Below, one piece after another: positions 7,516 to 16,639 of a DNA stretch of 64,000 nt. Each line of letters starts with the position of its first letter. Position 1 is the stretch's first letter. The position numbers and the translations under genes are program-made. Under the pieces are notes generated by a model that saw nothing but the letters and a program-made list of their open reading frames with translations, did no database searches and was not told the DNA's origin. This DNA comes from Candidatus Nitrososphaera evergladensis SR1 (GTDB lineage Archaea; Thermoproteota; Nitrososphaeria; Nitrososphaerales; Nitrososphaeraceae): assembly GCF_000730285.1 (NCBI RefSeq), contig NZ_CP007174.1:992001-1056000 (forward strand), in the 5' to 3' direction.

Positions 7516-8915
7516 TCTACCTTCTTGTCTTTTTCACCCGTTGTTGTCGATTGACAAGGTGTTAGCAGCGGGAACTTGCCAATGAGCAGGTCGCGACCTT
7601 TGACAGGTGCAACATATTCAGCCCACATCTGCAAGAATGTGGCGACGGCCTCTTGCTTGCTGTTTGTCAATGCTACTTCAAGCTGCGCCACCCTTTCTTT
7701 CAGGTTGTTTTCTTCGGCCATTTGCTCTTCAAGCGCCTTTTTAGTCAGAGCGTATCCACACTTCTGGCATTGCCTGAACTCCAGCGCATTTACAGTCTCG
7801 CACCGTGGACATACGCGATTTAGGGGAGCAGGTTCGGCTTCTTGAGTAATTATGCCGTCGTGTGCAAGAATTGTTTTCTCCACCTCTTCACTCAACGTCA
7901 TTGCCATGTACCGGCCTGCCTGCTTGCTATCCGGAACCCATCTGACCTTCTGAGTCAGAGCGTAAGAAGGCAAGTACGTAGCGTCATGACGTATTGCGGA
8001 ATGACGGAAACAGTAAGGATTCCACCTTTTCGTTTTCAAGAGAAGTTCAAGCTTTTGAGCTTCTTTTTCATCCTTGATTTTGCCTGATGCAAGCATGGCC
8101 TTGATGCTCTTTCTCAAGTTGTTCGTGATTTTCCACAGATAGTCAGGGTCAAGAGGATCTCCGAGCGTTTCTCCACCCTTCATATTGCAAAGGAGTGGAG
8201 CGTTAGGGTCGTCCTTGAACGGATGCTCATTCTTCCATGCAAGCAGGTATGGGAAAGACATTCTCAAAAGGACCGGCCCTCCTCCAGTCTTGGTATTGCT
8301 TGGAATCTCTGCGCGTGCATAGTTGTCAAAGTATTGAACGTGTTTGTTCATCATTTTACAAAGTTCGTGGTTTCTGCCGTCCATATCCCATAGCATGGCA
8401 ATTGCCGCCTTGTTGCGTACTAGAGGTTCGTATGGTAGAATTGCCAGTACTTCTTCTCTCTTCCAAGTCTCGCTTATGGCATAGGTGCTTTTGCGCTTTG
8501 TACGCATTTTCTTTATTTTGCAGAAGTCTGGAGTTTTCCAGTCTTCAATTGGGACTTCATCGGGCCCCTTGCCGGGAATCCTGACGTTATGAAGCCAGCG
8601 GAAGAAGTGCTTTAACCTGTTGAGGTAGTCGTTGTACGTCGTTTTCCACGCTTCCTCGTCAGGTGATCCCCTGTATTGCTTCAAGAAATTCAGAATATCC
8701 TCCTTATCCTTGATTGCAAGAAGCGTCTTGCTCTTGCTCGTCTTGGACAGCCAAGCAGTAAAGTACGTGACCGCCTTTAGGTTGTTTTTTCGGTAACTCT
8801 CTGAGGTGAGATTATGGTCCATGAAGGCATCAAAATCATGGATCAGCTTTGCATTAGTCCGATTTCGTACCTGCTCGTCAATCTTGGCTTGGACTGTTTT
8901 GAGAGTCACCGGCAT
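7512..8915 (-). CDS. Tyrosine recombinase/integrase with zinc ribbon and coiled coil (467 aa)
   Basis: This is an archaeal integrase-type protein. An N-terminal SAM-like domain (about 20-110) precedes a catalytic domain with the first Arg in AMLWDMDGRNHELCK, a CFRHSAIRHDA segment (the H/R box, about 315-325) and a Tyr in AGRYMAMT (about 350). A zinc ribbon follows (CPRCETV..., QCQKCGY; about 380-403), then a coiled coil (about 405-435). The zinc ribbon plus coiled coil after the catalytic core is typical of larger archaeal integrases. Its start is about 100 bp from the tRNA-Lys 3' end, so it is the likely integrase for this element. The gene looks intact. Confidence 0.88.
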   Translation of the reverse strand: MPVTLKTVQAKIDEQVRNRTNAKLIHDFDAFMDHNLTSESYRKNNLKAVTYFTAWLSKTSKSKTLLAIKDKEDILNFLKQYRGSPDEEAWKTTYNDYLNRLKHFFRWLHNVRIPGKGPDEVPIEDWKTPDFCKIKKMRTKRKSTYAISETWKREEVLAILPYEPLVRNKAAIAMLWDMDGRNHELCKMMNKHVQYFDNYARAEIPSNTKTGGGPVLLRMSFPYLLAWKNEHPFKDDPNAPLLCNMKGGETLGDPLDPDYLWKITNNLRKSIKAMLASGKIKDEKEAQKLELLLKTKRWNPYCFRHSAIRHDATYLPSYALTQKVRWVPDSKQAGRYMAMTLSEEVEKTILAHDGIITQEAEPAPLNRVCPRCETVNALEFRQCQKCGYALTKKALEEQMAEENNLKERVAQLEVALTNSKQEAVATFLQMWAEYVAPVKGRDLLIGKFPLLTPCQSTTTGEKDKKVD

Positions 8916-9014
8916 CGGGTGGGTCTACCTCCGCGAGTGCTTCTTACACTATTATGGATTCGCTGCTTCCTCCCTACCTTCGGCAACTGGCTAACAGTAG
9001 AACCAGACAAAAAG

Positions 9015-9035
9015 CGGGCCCGTCGGGATTCGAAC
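9015..9035. other. Probable attachment site (attR) in the tRNA-Lys 3' end
   Basis: The element abuts the 3' end of the tRNA-Lys gene, and the integrase gene begins about 100 bp away. By the usual rule the core lies in the T-arm/acceptor part of the tRNA. The matching left copy must lie beyond position 1, so the core length cannot be set here. Confidence 0.5.
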
Positions 9036-9107
9036 CCGAGACAACCGGATTTCTTTCTTACGTGAAAGTTAAAAGTCCGGTACTCTACCTGGCTGAGCTA
9101 CGGGCCC
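9015..9107 (-). tRNA. tRNA-Lys(UUU), with intron
   Basis: On the minus strand the acceptor stem GGGCCCG pairs with CGGGCCC, followed by discriminator G. The anticodon stem is CCGGA/TCCGG with loop CTTTTA...A and anticodon TTT. About 19 nt of extra sequence lie after position 37, the usual archaeal intron site, and the flanks could form a bulge-helix-bulge. The T-arm is TCGGG-TTCGAAT-CCCGA. CCA is not encoded. The gene serves as the integration target of element 1. Confidence 0.93.
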
Positions 9108-9201
9108 ACACCCGCACGTAACGCTTGCGCTGGGCTTAATTTAATGGTATTTCAACAAAAACACCATCACCTTTAATTGTGGCGCTCTTTATACACTCAT
9201 A

Positions 9202-10167
9202 ATGGTAGATATAATCTACGGCAGGGGCTTTACCGACCTTGCCCGCGAGATGCCCTTTTACATCAGCATTTTCAAAAAGATCATCGCTTATCGCCTTTTC
9301 AAGAGCAAGCAGCCCATGTACGGCTCTGTAGACGTCAACAATATCTGCAACCTGCACTGCACGCACTGCTACTGGTGGCTCAACCGCAAGGAAGGCGAAG
9401 ACCTCACCGCGGAGGACTGGCGCAAGATAATCAAGGAAAAGATAAACAAGAACCACCTCTTTGTCGTGACACTGGTGGGAGGCGAGCCTACCATGCGCCC
9501 AGACGTCATCCAGACTTTTTGCGAGGAAATGCCCCGGCGAGTTTGCGTCGTGACAAACGCCACTTTTCCGCTAAAGCGCTTTGACAACCTCTACTTCTAC
9601 TGGGTCTCGATGGACGGCACGGAAAAGATCCACGACATGATTCGCGGCAAGGGCTCGTACGCCAAGACAAAACAGAACATCCTCGACTATATCGCCGGGC
9701 CGGACAGGCAGGGCAAGGCCGCATGGAGGGACATCTGGATAACCATGACGATAAACTCGCAGAACTATATGACCGTTGAAGACCTGACAGAGGAGTGGCG
9801 TGGAAAGGTAAACAAGATAGGGTTCCAGTTCCACACGCCCTTTGCGAAGGGCGACCCGCTGTTTATGCCCTTTGGGGAAAAGCGCAGCGAAGTGGTGGAC
9901 AAGATAATTGCGCTAAAGAAAAAGTATCCTGACTTTGTGATAAACTCTCCAAAGCAGATCTCCCTCATGAAGGGCAACTGGGGCGGCATTGGGACCACTC
10001 CTGTAGACTGCCCGTCGTGGGCAATCATGTCGTTTGACCACATGGGGCGCATAAAGATGCCCTGCTGCATAGGAAGCGCGGATCCAAAGGCGCAAAAGCC
10101 GCTCTGCGAAGAGTGCGGCCTAGGCTGCTATTCCATACTCGTGGCGCAGGGCATAGTCGGCAACTAG
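9202..10167 (+). CDS. Radical SAM enzyme
   Basis: The 321-residue protein carries the radical SAM cluster motif CNLHCTHCYWW (CxxxCxxC, about residues 49-56) and GGEPTMRPD, the SAM-binding segment, at about 93-101. The C-terminal part has further cysteines (CPSWAIM, PCCIGS, CEECGLGC) suitable for an auxiliary Fe-S cluster, as in SPASM/Twitch-type or HpnH-like enzymes. The substrate is not evident. Archaeal heme enzymes AhbC/AhbD share this general layout and the window contains an AhbA-AhbB fusion gene, but they are 48 kb apart and I see no specific match. It overlaps the end of the convergent cyclase gene by 4 nt. Confidence 0.85.
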   Translation: MVDIIYGRGFTDLAREMPFYISIFKKIIAYRLFKSKQPMYGSVDVNNICNLHCTHCYWWLNRKEGEDLTAEDWRKIIKEKINKNHLFVVTLVGGEPTMRPDVIQTFCEEMPRRVCVVTNATFPLKRFDNLYFYWVSMDGTEKIHDMIRGKGSYAKTKQNILDYIAGPDRQGKAAWRDIWITMTINSQNYMTVEDLTEEWRGKVNKIGFQFHTPFAKGDPLFMPFGEKRSEVVDKIIALKKKYPDFVINSPKQISLMKGNWGGIGTTPVDCPSWAIMSFDHMGRIKMPCCIGSADPKAQKPLCEECGLGCYSILVAQGIVGN

Positions 10168-10799
10168 AGAAGCGCAAGCGCCCTCACGGGCGAGCCTGAC
10201 GCGCCAGCCAGCTTTAGCGGCGCAACTACCAGCGTGAACCTCTTTTGCTTTATCTTGTCAAGGTTGCAGAGGTTCTCGACGGCAAGCACACCTGACGGCA
10301 AGAGGATGTTGTGCGCCGTGAATTTTACGTCAAAGCCGGCGTCAATGCTTGGGCCATCTATTGCCACGGCGTTAACCTGTTTGTCTACAAGATAGGCTGC
10401 AGCCTTGCCCGACAAGCCCGGGTTTTTCGTCATGTAATGGCTGTTTTTGTATTGTCGCTCCCAGCCTGTGGCAAACACAACCGTGTCGCCCTGCCTGACC
10501 TCTTCTGAAATGTCGCTTACCTCGATGAGCTGGTCTGCCTTTTTTGGCACCTTGACAAGTACTGCCTGCGTGACAAGCCTCGACGCAGAAATATCGTCAA
10601 TTGCCTGTTTGCCCGGCGCAAAGTGGGACGGCGCGTCCATGTGTGTGCCTGTGTGGGTGCTCATGTGCATCACCTCAGAGTCATAGCCGTGCACGTCAAA
10701 TCTGGACCAGCCGACAAATGTCGGCTGGAGCGAGCCGGGAAATACCTTGATTGCCGGCGACACGCTCATAGTGAGGTCGATAACTTTTTTCATCATCAT
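10164..10799 (-). CDS. Cyclase-family metal-dependent hydrolase (kynurenine formamidase-like)
   Basis: The protein has the family signature HMSTHTGTHMDAPSHF (His/Asp metal ligands, about 52-67) and starts DLTMSVSP, typical of PF04199 'cyclase' proteins, which hydrolyse amide or formamide bonds with Mn or Zn. A later DGPSIDAGFDVKFTAHNILL segment with a His is the conserved C-terminal part. I chose one of the ATGs at 10799/10796/10793 because the family starts there and a GAGG lies about 10 nt upstream; a longer frame from 10856 adds 19 unlikely residues. The substrate is unknown. Confidence 0.85.
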   Translation of the reverse strand: MMMKKVIDLTMSVSPAIKVFPGSLQPTFVGWSRFDVHGYDSEVMHMSTHTGTHMDAPSHFAPGKQAIDDISASRLVTQAVLVKVPKKADQLIEVSDISEEVRQGDTVVFATGWERQYKNSHYMTKNPGLSGKAAAYLVDKQVNAVAIDGPSIDAGFDVKFTAHNILLPSGVLAVENLCNLDKIKQKRFTLVVAPLKLAGASGSPVRALALL

Positions 10800-10902
10800 T
10801 ATGCCATTTCCTCGCAAGCCCCGGTTAATAAGCAGCAAAAAGAATCTCTCTCTCATGTGCGTCTCGCGGTTTGTTTAATAACTTGAGTCACGAAAAGGAG
10901 AC

Positions 10903-11154
10903 ATGCCAACAGCATATGTCCTTATCAACTGCGACCTTGGTTCTGAAGAAGACATCATCCGGGACCTGAAAAAGCTGCCGGAAGCAGTAGAGGTGAGCGG
11001 CGTGTATGGCGTGTACGACATTATCGCCAAGATACGCTCTGACACTATGGACAAGCTGCGAGAGACCATCACCTGGCATGTACGCAAGATAGACAAGGTG
11101 CGCTCTACACTGACCATGATAGTGATAGAGGGTCAGGGAGAGAAGAAAAAGTAA
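10903..11154 (+). CDS. Stand-alone RAM (Lrp/AsnC ligand-binding) domain protein
   Basis: The 83 residues match the regulator-of-amino-acid-metabolism domain of Lrp/AsnC proteins without any helix-turn-helix: MPTAYVLINCDLGSEEDII, then VSGVYGVYDIIAKI, then TMIVIEG. Such proteins form dimers or decamers that may bind small ligands or join Lrp regulators. Three close relatives lie in this window (16640, 52701, 54106). A short Lys-rich tail ends it. Confidence 0.9.
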   Translation: MPTAYVLINCDLGSEEDIIRDLKKLPEAVEVSGVYGVYDIIAKIRSDTMDKLRETITWHVRKIDKVRSTLTMIVIEGQGEKKK

Positions 11155-11164
11155 CTTTCTCTCT

Positions 11165-12346
11165 TTACCCTAGCAGTGCCTTTATCTGGGCTGCAACGGT
11201 TGCAGCCTCTGCCTCCGTATTGAAAAAGTGAGGCGCAGCCCTGATTATCTTTCTTCTTCCGCCAGCCTCGCGCTCGGCAAGCACTATTCTATTTTCTTCT
11301 TCCAGCTTTCTCACTATCATCGACGGATCCTTTGGAACTGAAAATGTGACTATCGATGTGCGCTTTTCTGCGTCTTGCGGTCCGTACAGCGTCACGCCCT
11401 GAATCCTGCCAAGCTCTTCTCTTAGCGCCTCTGCAACCTTCATGTTCGCAGAACGTATGTTGTCGATTCCGACGCGAAGCACATAACGCAGCGCCGCTTC
11501 AAGGCCGGCTGCGCCCGGATAATTCCTAAAGCCTGTCTGCAGGCGGTGAGGCATTTCTCTTGCGGCGATGATGCCGCTGTCGGAAACTATGGCCGACTCG
11601 CCTCCAATCGAGGGCGGCTCTAGCGCCTCTGCGGCCTTTTTGCTGCAGTACAAAACCCCTATGCCCATTGGACCGCACAGCCACTTGAAGCCGGGAAACG
11701 CCATAAAGTGGCAGCCTATCTTTTTGACGTCTATCTTGATGGTGCCGGCAGTCTGCGCCGCGTCCACGCAAAACAGGGCGTTGTTCTCGCCTGCTACAAT
11801 GCTGCCGACCTCTTCAAGCGGCATTATTGCGCCCGTGTTGTACAGCGCGTGGCTCATCGTGACAAGCCTGCTACCCTTGGCGGCTTTTTCCAGCTCAGCC
11901 AGATCGAAAAAGCCGTTTTCGTCTATCACAAGTTCTTTCAGTGATGCTATTGTGCCTTTTTGAGACAGGCGCAGCCATGGCAAATAGTTGGCAGGGTGCT
12001 CGTGCTTTCCTCCTCTTGCGATTATCGTGTCGCCCTTTTTCCACGAAATACCGTTTGCGACGATGTTGATGCCCTCCGTGGTGCTCTGGGTAAGGACCAC
12101 TTCTTCCGGCTCGCAGTTTATCAGGTGCGCCACCCGCGTCCGGAGCTCTTTTAGCAGCGAAGTGATATAGTCGGAAGTGGCCTGCGCGTCAGGGCCCTCG
12201 TCGGCGCACTTTACCATAAAGTCGGTCGTGGCCTTGACCACTGCAAGTGGAGTCGGCGCCACGGCGCCGTTGTTCATGTATATCGTCTTTTTTGTTATCG
12301 GAAAGTCAAGCCTCAGGTCGGGCGATGCGTCTTGAACCGCTGTCAT
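11165..12346 (-). CDS. PLP-dependent class V aminotransferase / cysteine desulfurase-like
   Basis: The 393-residue protein has the class V fold: IYMNNGAVAPTP at the start, QSTTEGINIVA (PLP phosphate cup), GGKHEHPANYLPW, CVDAAQTAGTIKIDV (the Asp and Gln stacking on PLP), and AFPGFKWLCGPMGIGVLYC, in which the Lys should form the Schiff base. A Cys-containing desulfurase loop (SGSAC) is not obvious, so SufS/NifS activity is uncertain; related enzymes include isopenicillin epimerase-like proteins. No other Fe-S assembly gene is adjacent. It is divergent from the RecA-like gene at 12410, sharing a region with TTATATATTC. Confidence 0.85.
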   Translation of the reverse strand: MTAVQDASPDLRLDFPITKKTIYMNNGAVAPTPLAVVKATTDFMVKCADEGPDAQATSDYITSLLKELRTRVAHLINCEPEEVVLTQSTTEGINIVANGISWKKGDTIIARGGKHEHPANYLPWLRLSQKGTIASLKELVIDENGFFDLAELEKAAKGSRLVTMSHALYNTGAIMPLEEVGSIVAGENNALFCVDAAQTAGTIKIDVKKIGCHFMAFPGFKWLCGPMGIGVLYCSKKAAEALEPPSIGGESAIVSDSGIIAAREMPHRLQTGFRNYPGAAGLEAALRYVLRVGIDNIRSANMKVAEALREELGRIQGVTLYGPQDAEKRTSIVTFSVPKDPSMIVRKLEEENRIVLAEREAGGRRKIIRAAPHFFNTEAEAATVAAQIKALLG

Positions 12347-12409
12347 TATCTTATATATTCTCCTTCCTTGATAGTTGTTTTGCGGTTGGCCGAATATAAT
12401 CTTGCCAGC

Positions 12410-13027
12410 ATGTTGAGCAAAAAGGGCCTCAACTCGCTACTTTTCAGCGACCCGTACGCCAAGCTATGCTGCACGTCGATGCTTGCAGGGCAAGAAAACG
12501 TCGTCTATTTCGACCTTGACACGACGTTCTCTGCGTACCTGAAGGCCGGCCTTGTACAAGCGCCGGGCATAGACGTCTACCTCCCTTCAGAAGGCAGGTT
12601 CGTAGAGATGCTAAAGGACGTCCTTGCGAGGATGGGAGAAAAAAGATGCTCCCTTGTGATTTTCGACTCGATAAACAGCTTTTATGCGATGTACTACAGC
12701 TACTACAGGCGCAGTACCGAAAAAGGAGGATCAGGCGGCAGCAGTAGCAGTAGCGGCAACATCAACCATCTGCTGTCGGTGCTCCTGATGCTGCTTGTGA
12801 GGCAGGGGGTGACGCTTGGCGTGCCGGTTCTTGCCACAAGCATGCTGCGGTTCCGCAAGGAAGGGGGGTGGAAGCAGTCACCGGCAAGCCGGCGCCTGTT
12901 GCAGAAAAAGAGCGCGACACGCCTGCAGGTCGAACGCGTGGAAAACGAGATCATTGTGCAGGTGCTAGAGCATGAAAAGGTCCCTGCGGGAACGTCGCTT
13001 TCCTTTGGGATTACAGTTTCACGTTGA
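12410..13027 (+). CDS. RecA/KaiC-fold protein lacking a visible Walker A
   Basis: The protein has a DVYLPSEGRFVEML segment and a Walker B-like SLVIFDSINSFYAMYY followed by a Ser/Gly-rich loop (about 105-115), as in RadA-paralogue and KaiC-like folds. I see no GxxxxGKT. Its N-terminus (MLSKKGLNSLLFSDPYAKL) starts where a P-loop would otherwise be. The C-terminal half holds SATRLQVERVENEIIVQVLEHEK, resembling the strand-rich end of RadB/KaiC cores. ATG 12410 is preferred to an in-frame ATG at 12332, which would lie inside the divergent gene. It may be a non-ATPase partner in recombination or signalling. The end overlaps the convergent gene by 17 nt. Confidence 0.7.
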   Translation: MLSKKGLNSLLFSDPYAKLCCTSMLAGQENVVYFDLDTTFSAYLKAGLVQAPGIDVYLPSEGRFVEMLKDVLARMGEKRCSLVIFDSINSFYAMYYSYYRRSTEKGGSGGSSSSSGNINHLLSVLLMLLVRQGVTLGVPVLATSMLRFRKEGGWKQSPASRRLLQKKSATRLQVERVENEIIVQVLEHEKVPAGTSLSFGITVSR

Positions 13028-13355
13028 CTAGTAGATAGCCTATCATGAGTGCCACTGCGACTACGCCAAAGCCGCCTGCAAGCATGATCCTCTGCGCCCT
13101 TGCACCCGCAGACTTGCCGGCCCTGTGGAGCATGAACATGCCTGCAAGCCCTATCACCAGTATCAGGGTTATCGCGCCTGTTTCGCCCGGCGTCTGTACT
13201 GACCTTGACGGCACGATAAACGCCGCCACCTTGGAGCCTTCTGTTGCAGCATTTAGCCCGCCTGACGCAAGCACAAAGAACGCAATGATGTATCCTGCCG
13301 CCACGACTGCGGCAATCTTTGAAGCGCCTGCAAACAGCGACATATCTTTATGCAA
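13011..13355 (-). CDS. Small membrane protein, three predicted spans
   Basis: The 114-residue protein has hydrophobic segments IAAVVAAGYIIAFFVLASGG, GAITLILVIGLAGMFML and MLAGGFGVVAVALMIGYLLV, with a basic loop (HRAGKSAGARAQR). No motif gives a function. The start could be the ATG at 13355 or at 13343 (MSLFAGASK). It is divergent from the zinc-knuckle gene at 13389, and an AT-rich GATAAATAAAC in between may serve as promoter. Confidence 0.75.
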   Translation of the reverse strand: MHKDMSLFAGASKIAAVVAAGYIIAFFVLASGGLNAATEGSKVAAFIVPSRSVQTPGETGAITLILVIGLAGMFMLHRAGKSAGARAQRIMLAGGFGVVAVALMIGYLLVNVKL

Positions 13356-13388
13356 CCCTTAAAGTTGGGTCGATAAATAAACTTTGCA

Positions 13389-13616
13389 ATGAAAAAGTGC
13401 GCGGCCTGCGCAAGGGAGTCCGGCGACAAAAAATACTGCAGATACCATGCAAAAGCCCTTGAGCAGCTGAAAAGCCACTATGACTCCTGGGTGGACGCGT
13501 ACGACGACGGCAGCGCCATTTCATGGCAAGACTATTTGACAAGGTTGCAAAAGATGGAAGAAGCGGGACAGTGGGTCAGAGAAGTCATTGAAGCGGAAAT
13601 GAAAAAGGAAAGGTAA
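13389..13616 (+). CDS. Small CxxC...CxxH zinc-binding protein
   Basis: The 75-residue protein starts MKKCAACARESGDKKYCRYHAKAL, with CxxC and a later CRYH, likely one zinc site. A helical region follows (LEQLKSHYDSWVDAYDDG and KMEEAGQWVREVIEAEMKK). Small single-knuckle proteins of this kind are frequent in thaumarchaea. The role is unknown. The gene is convergent with the thermosome gene, whose end lies 12 nt away. Confidence 0.8.
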   Translation: MKKCAACARESGDKKYCRYHAKALEQLKSHYDSWVDAYDDGSAISWQDYLTRLQKMEEAGQWVREVIEAEMKKER

Positions 13617-13628
13617 GGCCGGACGTCT

Positions 13629-15296
13629 TTACATATCCATGCCCATTCCGCCCATGCCGCCACCCATGCCTCCACCGCCTGGCGGCATAGCCGGCGCGCC
13701 TCCCGACTTGCTTGAGGCGATTACGTCGTCTATTCTGAGGATCATCGACGCAGCCTCTGTCGCAGACTTGATTATCTGCTCCTTGACAGCAAGGGGCTCG
13801 ACGACATCGAGCTTGGACATGTCGGCGACCTTGGCATTCCTTGCGTCGACCCCTGTCCACTTGCTTCCCTTGCTCTGCTTGGCGCGAAGTTCCGTCAGCG
13901 TGTCAATCGGGTCCATGCCTGCGTTTTCGGCAAGCGCAAGCGGTATCACTTCAAGGGCCTCTGCAAATTTCTCTGCGGCAAGCTGCTCCCTGCCAGAGAG
14001 CGTGCTGGCCCATTCGCGAAGCCTTGCTGCTGCATAGGCTTCTGGCGCGCCTCCGCCTGCCACTATGGCCGGCTTTTCAAGCACGTCCTTGGCAACCATG
14101 AGAGCATCGTGGACCGACCTGTCGGCCTCGTCTACGACCCTCTGGGAGCCTCCGCGGATGAGGATTGTCACGGACTTGGGGTGCTTGCACCCTTCAATGA
14201 ACACCCACTTGTCTGTCTCTACCTTGCGCTCTTCTACCAGTTCGGCAGAGCCCAGGTCTTTTGCAGTCAGGTCGTCAAGGTTGTTGACGATCCTTGCTCC
14301 CGTTGCGCGGGACATTTTCGTCATGTCGCTTTCCTTTACGCGCCTTACGGTGAGGATGCCTGCCTTTGCAAGGTAGTGCTGGGCAATGTCGTCTATTCCC
14401 TTCTGGCAGACTACGACGTTTGCACCCGCCTTGATCACCTTGTCAACCATGCCCTTGAGCATCTTGTTTTCTTCTTCGAGGAACATCTTCATCTGGTCGG
14501 GCGAGCTGATGTTTATCTTGGCGTCAAACTCGGTCTTTTCAATCTCTAGCGCGGCGTTTATCAGCGCAATCTTGGCTCCCTCTATGCGCTTTGGCATGCC
14601 GCCGTGCACGACTTCCTTGTCAAGGACGATGCCTTTTATCATCTTGGTGTCGCGGATGGAACCCCCTGCCTTCTTTTCCACCTTGATGTCGTCCACGTCC
14701 ATCCTGAATCCGCTATCGGTCTTTTCTGCCACGGAAAGCGCCGCGTTTACCACAATGGCGGCAAGGTCGTCAGCTTCCCTTGACACTATCTTGGTCTGCA
14801 TCGAGGTCCTTGCAATCCTGGCAAGCTCGCTCTTTTCGTTGCCCTCGATCTTTTGCGCGATGCTGTTCAGGACTTCGATGGTCTTGGCTGCGCTCTTGCG
14901 GTAGCCGTCGACGATTATGGTCGGGTGAACGTCCTTGTTGATAAGCTCCTCTGCCTTTTCAATGAGGGCGCCTGCAAGCACGACCACTGAGGTTGTGCCG
15001 TCGCCCACCTCATTGTCAGTGGCCTTGCTTATCTCTACCATCATCTTTGCAGCAGGATGCTGCACGTCAATCTCTTTCAAGATGGTGGCGCCGTCGTTTG
15101 TTATCGTGACGTCGCCAAGGCTGTCGACTAGCATCTTGTCCATTCCGCGTGGGCCAAGCGAGGTCCTGACTACCTCTGCGATGAGTTTTGCCGCCGTGAT
15201 GTTATTCTTTTGGGCGTCGCGACCCTTCGTCTGGGACGCTCCCTCTTTCAAAATCAGTACTGGCATTCCGCCTGCTGAAGCTTGTTGTATTGACAT
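13629..15296 (-). CDS. Thermosome subunit (group II chaperonin)
   Basis: The 555-residue protein has the chaperonin signatures [27 protein letters not shown], the ATPase [14 protein letters not shown] and, near the C-terminus, AGMDPIDTL. It forms double-ring complexes that fold proteins using ATP, with a built-in lid. The C-terminus ends in a Gly/Met-rich tail ([16 protein letters not shown]), typical of thermosome subunits. Length is normal for the family. The start is supported by an AGGAGG about 10 nt upstream of the ATG. Whether it is an alpha or beta type cannot be set from this copy alone. Confidence 0.97.
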   Translation of the reverse strand: MSIQQASAGGMPVLILKEGASQTKGRDAQKNNITAAKLIAEVVRTSLGPRGMDKMLVDSLGDVTITNDGATILKEIDVQHPAAKMMVEISKATDNEVGDGTTSVVVLAGALIEKAEELINKDVHPTIIVDGYRKSAAKTIEVLNSIAQKIEGNEKSELARIARTSMQTKIVSREADDLAAIVVNAALSVAEKTDSGFRMDVDDIKVEKKAGGSIRDTKMIKGIVLDKEVVHGGMPKRIEGAKIALINAALEIEKTEFDAKINISSPDQMKMFLEEENKMLKGMVDKVIKAGANVVVCQKGIDDIAQHYLAKAGILTVRRVKESDMTKMSRATGARIVNNLDDLTAKDLGSAELVEERKVETDKWVFIEGCKHPKSVTILIRGGSQRVVDEADRSVHDALMVAKDVLEKPAIVAGGGAPEAYAAARLREWASTLSGREQLAAEKFAEALEVIPLALAENAGMDPIDTLTELRAKQSKGSKWTGVDARNAKVADMSKLDVVEPLAVKEQIIKSATEAASMILRIDDVIASSKSGGAPAMPPGGGGMGGGMGGMGMDM

Positions 15297-15371
15297 TTTT
15301 CATATTCCTCCTAAAATAGGCAAAATAATTTCACCTTTGGCGGATATTTTAGCCTTGCTACGATATTCGGA

Positions 15372-16391
15372 TCAGGGTGGTGTCTTGGCAAGCCTTATCC
15401 TGGCAATGCCGTTCAGGTATTGTACTGACTCGACGGTTGCGCCGGTCGCGGTGTCTGGGAGCTTGGCAGCCATCTCGTACCTGCGCGACCCGTTGGCGCT
15501 GATCCTCACAAGCTTTGAATCCGGCTCGTATGTCGCGCTTATTGCCGACGCGTCGGCGACGCCTTTGATCTCTGCGATTATCTCGTAATAACTGGGGCCC
15601 TCTATGACCTCCGGCGGCGTCTCATTTACGACGTCTTCTATCTTGGGGCGCACCTTTTTCACCGGCGGCTTGTACGTAGTGCCCTTGCCTGCAAGGCTTG
15701 CTATCTTGGGCAGGATAAAGCCCCTTCCAACAAGGCCGGTTGCGGCGCCGGCGATAAAGCCTCCGACGTGCGCAAGGTACGCGACGCCAGAGTCGCCTAG
15801 CGGGCCAAACTGCCCAATGATTCCAAATATCAGCTGCAGCGCAAACCAGAACGGTATGTAGACCAGAACAGGTATGCGCACCGTGTAGATGAAAAATGCC
15901 GTGATTATGGTGTAGATTCTTGCCCTGGGGAACAGGACCATGTACGCGCCAAGGACTCCTGATATTGCACCTGACGCACCCACCGCAGGCACCCCTCCTC
16001 CGTCGCCGGTGTACACGGCGACTGCGCTGTGCAAGAGCGCGGCTGCAAAACCCCAGCCGATGTAGAGAAGGATGTATTTTACGCGCCCGAACTTGTCCTC
16101 GATGTTGTCTCCAAAGACCCACAAAAACACCATGTTGCCGATGATGTGGGCGATGCCTCCGTGCATGAACATCGAAGTCACGACGGTAAATGCGCTTCCC
16201 GGCCACTCGGAGAACAGCCTGTCCGGCACGGTGCCGTACGTGAGGAACATCTCTGTCACGGCCCGCTCGTCTGTGAAAAAGCTTGTCACTGACGCCTGCC
16301 AGATGAACACCGCGATGTTTATCCCGATCAGGGTATAGTTGAGCCACGGTCTGCCATGTATTCGCTCGGTGTCATCATGGATTGGAAACAT
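15372..16391 (-). CDS. Rhomboid-family intramembrane serine protease
   Basis: The protein has six or more membrane spans with the rhomboid catalytic pair: Ser in [15 protein letters not shown] (GxSG) and His in [13 protein letters not shown]. An early [18 protein letters not shown] segment is also typical. Such enzymes cleave substrates within the membrane. After the membrane part a ~100-residue soluble C-terminal extension follows ([20 protein letters not shown]..., then a small beta region ending IRLAKTPP). The gene is co-directional with the thermosome gene, 75 bp downstream, but the latter has its own ribosome site. Confidence 0.92.
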   Translation of the reverse strand: MFPIHDDTERIHGRPWLNYTLIGINIAVFIWQASVTSFFTDERAVTEMFLTYGTVPDRLFSEWPGSAFTVVTSMFMHGGIAHIIGNMVFLWVFGDNIEDKFGRVKYILLYIGWGFAAALLHSAVAVYTGDGGGVPAVGASGAISGVLGAYMVLFPRARIYTIITAFFIYTVRIPVLVYIPFWFALQLIFGIIGQFGPLGDSGVAYLAHVGGFIAGAATGLVGRGFILPKIASLAGKGTTYKPPVKKVRPKIEDVVNETPPEVIEGPSYYEIIAEIKGVADASAISATYEPDSKLVRISANGSRRYEMAAKLPDTATGATVESVQYLNGIARIRLAKTPP

Positions 16392-16438
16392 ATGCTCTAG
16401 CGCGTTACCTTTACCACAAACCTATGCAAATTAAGTCT

Positions 16439-16609
16439 TTAGCCAAATCCAAACGGGTTTGTGTTTGGCATGTCTCCGCCACCTTTCTCGCTGTGCGCTT
16501 TTTTCATGTGGCGCTTCATGCGCTCCTTGTCGTCAAACTTCATGTCGCAGTACTGGCACTTGAAAGTCCCGTCGGCCTGCTTTTTTCCTCCCCTGCCAAA
16601 AAGTCCCAA
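16439..16609 (-). CDS. Small C2H2 zinc-finger protein
   Basis: The minus strand reads MGLFGRGGKKQADGTF and then CQYCDMKFDDKERMKRHMKK followed by AH, a classical C2H2 finger (CxxC...HxxxxH). A Gly-rich tail ends in NTNPFGFG. The start is a TTG at 16609, inferred because no ATG is in frame and a stop lies above it. At 56 residues it is too short for many gene callers. C2H2 proteins in archaea may bind DNA or proteins. It lies just beyond the RAM-domain gene on the same strand, 30 nt away. Confidence 0.75.
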   Translation of the reverse strand: MGLFGRGGKKQADGTFKCQYCDMKFDDKERMKRHMKKAHSEKGGGDMPNTNPFGFG

Positions 16610-16639
16610 AACGCCTTCTCTGCGCCTCCTCCAGCTCCT

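Larger units (their letters stand above)
1..9035. mobile_element. Element 1: integrated element at tRNA-Lys (right end only)
   Basis: Everything from the left edge to the 3' end of the tRNA-Lys gene looks like one integrated element. It holds two tyrosine recombinases, a ParB-like protein, small membrane proteins, exported proteins and orphan genes, with no host housekeeping gene. The larger recombinase gene lies next to the tRNA 3' end, the usual layout for integration into a tRNA gene. The left end and its tRNA-derived repeat are outside the window, so the size is unknown. No replication, packaging or conjugation gene is visible here, so virus, plasmid and conjugative element all remain possible. 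Confidence 0.75.
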
